Of a stretch of 64,000 bases of DNA, positions 61,026 through 64,000 are shown one piece after another. Position 1 is the first letter of the stretch. Every line of letters starts with the position of its first letter. The DNA lies in assembly GCF_963924675.1 (NCBI RefSeq), contig NC_089220.1:154602270-154666269 (forward strand). Direction: 5' to 3'. The notes beneath the pieces are model-generated. The model was not told the DNA's origin and did not search any database. It saw nothing but the letters and a program-made list of their open reading frames with translations. Source of the DNA: Phocoena phocoena. Lineage: Eukaryota > Chordata > Mammalia > Artiodactyla > Phocoenidae. A program made the position numbers and the translations under genes.

Positions 61026-61879
61026 AATACTTTATTTGCCTAAAGGGAAAAAGTTAAGCAATGTAATCTTTTGAAAGCCCATCCAACGTCATCTGATGCA
61101 ACAATTGCAATGAATGGGTGAATGTTTTTAATTGACCAACACTGTGTATTATCTGCTAGGTTATCACTTGAAATATATATCACTTCCACATAATGTCGTC
61201 TGTGACACTTAACTACAATCATAGTTCCAATGTGGATATATATGGATACATATATCCACATATATTTTATAACAACAATTTTTTTGTGTGTGGTGAGTTT
61301 GGGTCACATTACATAGTTTTTAAAGTTGCTAAATTCTATTAAACATAAATATTAGAAAGAGTAATTCATCTTGAGTATATAGTTGCTAAATGTGATCTTT
61401 ATCAAAATCTTAGGTCAATTACAATGTACTTTGGTTTCTCGATTGTAAATTTCAGATAACCCCTGAATATAAATTTTCTATAATTTGAAATTCAATTTTA
61501 GGAACATTTAATATGTGCCTAAAAGGTGCAAATTACTTTCTAGATGCTAAACATAGAAAGGTGAGTAAAACACTGTTCTAGCAGAAAGATGAGATGCAAA
61601 ACACTGGGAAACTGGACTAAGTATATATTTGAAAGAAAAAAAAAAAAGACTTGGGAGTTTAAGAATTGGAGAAAACCCATTCTTTCGGAAATATCACTAA
61701 AAGACAGGTGAACTACGTAGTATTTGTTGATTTCTGTTTTAAAATTGTAACGCCTATTTATTGTAAAGAATGTATGCTTAAAACATAATGTCAAAAGTAC
61801 TTTCTAAACTGGTTATGTAACTTTATGCCCCTATCACCTATGTGATGATTTCCTCCTATTCTTTCAACAATGACAACTA
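61026..61879. other. Unassigned, with a short hairpin-forming palindrome
   Basis: AT-rich; includes an inverted repeat at 61230-61261 and an A-run near 61638. No gene was found. Confidence 0.45.
61230..61261. repeat. Inverted repeat with 12-bp arms
   Basis: Arms atgtggatatat (61230-61241) and atatatccacat (61250-61261) are perfectly complementary around an 8-bp loop. Confidence 0.95.
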
Positions 61880-62190
61880 TCCCATTTTTATGATTTTCAA
61901 GGGCATTTTAGTTGGATAGAAGAATACTATTTGTATCTAATCTTGGTTTTATTTTTAACACCTTTATTAGTGCTATTTGAAATTCTTTATATGTGTGTCA
62001 GGCTTTTACGTTTCTTCTTCTTCTGTAAATTGCTTGCTCAATGCTTTCTGCCCACTTTACCACTGGAATATTAGTCTTTCATTTGTTGATTTATGACTGT
62101 TTTGTATCTGAGGTTGCTGTTGTGAAGGGAAAATTCTTTCCCTTATGTTTTCTAACGGGTATATATGGCCTACGTGGAAGCTGTAGATTA
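61880..62190 (-). mobile_element. Old L1 fragment
   Basis: Antisense L1M-like words: attagtgctatttgaaattc, ttctgtaaattgcttgctca, ggaatattagtctttcattt. Diverged. Confidence 0.5.
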
Positions 62191-62194
62191 TTTT

Positions 62195-62600
62195 TTTTTT
62201 TTGGAGCAGTTTTAGGTTTACAACAAATTGAGAGGAAGGACAGAGATTTCCTGTGCACCCTCTGCCCCCAGGCACGTATTACCACCCCATTATCAACATC
62301 GCTCACCAGATGGGTATATTTTTTACCAGGAATGAACCTTCATTAACATTTCATCATCACTCGAAATCCATAGTTAACTTAGGGTTTACTCATGGTGTGT
62401 ACATTCTGCGGGTTTGGACAAATGTACCATGACATATATTCATCATTATATCATAAAGAGTATTTCCACTGCCCTAGAAATCCTCTGTGCTCTGACTATT
62501 CATCCCTTCGCCCCCTGGCAACCACGGATCTTTTCATTGTCTCCCAAATTTTACTTTGTGGTACATACTTTTAACCACTTACTAAGTGTTTTCATTTTGT
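62195..62600 (-). mobile_element. Old L1 (L1M) 3' UTR
   Basis: Antisense order: gagcagttttaggtttacaa, aaattgagaggaaggacaga, cattatcaacatcgctcacc, gggtttggacaaatgtacca, actgccctagaaatcctctg. The T-run at 62191-62200 is the complement of its A-tail. Confidence 0.85.
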
Positions 62601-62984
62601 CTATTAGTTTTCAAGTTAATTCTGGGTAGAGAAACACTCATCTCTAAATAATAATTTTATCTTTTCCTCAATATGTCTATATCTCTTTGTTTTTTCTTGT
62701 CCCATTTACTTCTCTGAAACTTTCAGAAAGATATTAAGAACAGCCCATTCAATGACATTTCCTCCAGTATTTCACTATTAAGTATGTTCAATACATTTTC
62801 TTCTATCACATAAAATCAGAAATAGATATTAATTTTAACCAAACGCCTTTCTGGCATCTACTCACAGTAGAACATTATGTGAAAAAAAAGCAGGATACAA
62901 AATATTATATAGAAATGGTTATCTATGTGATATGTTTTTTGGATGATTTTTTCTCTTTTCATTTTTTACATAATTAACTAGTAT
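62601..62984. other. No feature recognised
   Basis: AT-rich gap between two old L1 pieces. Confidence 0.45.
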
Positions 62985-63370
62985 TATTGTGTTAAAGATG
63001 AACATATGTCACAAGCATTCCTTGGGTTATTAAATATTCTTTAAGTGATGTTACTATGCATTTTGTCATTCCATCTTGTATATTTATCATAATTTATTTA
63101 ATTAATTGGCCCTTAATGGAATATTTAGTCTGTTTTTCCCAATATAAATAAAGTTGCAATGAATATCTGTATACATCTTTATTTATGTTCATTACTGATT
63201 CTTTCCTTAGGACAAGCTCTCAGAATGATTTTACTAGGAAAAAAAGTATAAATCTTTTAAGGCTGACTAGGTACATTTGCCAAATTCCCTTCCAGAAATG
63301 CTGTAAATTTTAAGCCCTACTAGCAGTATATGAAGATACCTGCTTTTCTTCATGTTTGCCAATATAGGAG
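62985..63370 (-). mobile_element. Old L1 (L1M) 3' region
   Basis: Antisense order: gcaatgaatatctgtataca, gattctttccttaggacaag, tgccaaattcccttccagaa, actagcagtatatgaagata, catgtttgccaatatagg. Confidence 0.75.
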
Positions 63371-63592
63371 GTTTTTAAAAAATTATTCCTTTACTTTTGG
63401 GGGAATCTAATGGGTGAAATAGTTTCTCATCATTGTTTTCTTTGGCTTTTCTTTCATTTTTAATGAGGTTAATCATTCTTTGACCACTTAAAAAATTTTT
63501 TTTTCTAAATTCTCTATTCATATCCTCAGCTTTTTCCTTTGCTTTCATGATTGGTAGGTTTTCTCTTCCCCTCCCTTCAGAAAAACCCTACA

Positions 63593-63836
63593 AAACCTGT
63601 ATTTTTTTGTGTGTTGTTGTTGTTGTTTTTGCGGTACGCGGGCCTCTCACCGTTGTGGCCTCTCCCGTTGCGGAGCACAGGCTCCGGACGAATAGGCCCA
63701 GCGGCCATGGCTCACGGGCCCAGCCGCTCCGTGTCATGTGGGATCTTCCCGGACCAGGGCACGAACCCGTGTCCCCTGCATCGGCAGGCGGACTCTCAAC
63801 CACTGCACCACCAGGGAAGCCCCCAAACTGTATTTT
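63593..63836 (-). mobile_element. Young cetacean CHR SINE with target-site duplication
   Basis: Minus-strand copy with A box tggtgcagtgg and B box ggttcgtgcccc. Its tail is a CAA-type repeat (gttgttgttgttg on the plus strand). The duplication aaacctgtatttt / aaactgtatttt, with one base missing, lies at 63593-63605 and 63825-63836. Confidence 0.95.
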
Positions 63837-64000
63837 ATTCTCATTGTTTTATATTTTTGTTTCTTAAATTTAACTCTTTAATTGACGGTTAGAATTTTGA
63901 TAGGTGAGTCGGGTGAAATGAAGAAAGAACTGTTCTTCGGAAGAAAAAGCATAAATATAAGGCAACATGTTGCACTATGTAGGAAATTAATAAAAATAAG

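Overview
The window is nuclear DNA from a mammal, almost certainly a cetacean (whale or dolphin). The best evidence is a set of seven near-identical copies of a roughly 200-bp tRNA-derived SINE of the CHR (cetacean-hippopotamus-ruminant) superfamily. They begin gggcttccctggtggcgcag, carry intact pol III A and B boxes, and most have clear target-site duplications. Older relatives (one long form, three short forms), artiodactyl-type L1 3' UTRs and mammalian-wide repeats (MIR, L2, MaLR and ERVL LTRs, hAT-Charlie) surround them.

I find no intact protein-coding gene. The only gene-derived sequence is a processed pseudogene of RPIA (ribose-5-phosphate isomerase A) on the minus strand at the left edge (1-1512). 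It has no introns and is broken by an in-frame stop and by a deletion with a second stop. The other open frames are short, lack family signatures, and in many cases are translations of the SINE or of microsatellites.

Layout: 1-1.5 kb RPIA retrocopy; 3-12 kb SINEs, L2, and two L1 3' ends facing each other; 12-24 kb mostly unassigned old sequence with MIR, a MER5A-like element and L2; 24.9-30 kb LTR arms, two SINEs and a 530-bp GATA-type satellite with a higher-order period near 207 bp; 30-40 kb mostly unassigned, with a pair of related ~115-bp segments of unknown origin; 39.6-45.6 kb the densest repeat cluster (paired hAT elements, an L2 split by a MaLR LTR, five SINEs, stacked L1 ends, a 29-bp tandem duplication); 48-56.9 kb L1 fragments, a possible solo LTR and a twice-occurring inverted L1 composite; 57-64 kb MIR and old L1 pieces with a final SINE.

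No genes act together here. The window reads as an intergenic or deep intronic region whose visible history is retrotransposition, nested insertion and microsatellite growth. Repeat names rest on recognition by eye, and boundaries of old repeats are approximate. I see no novel functional system.
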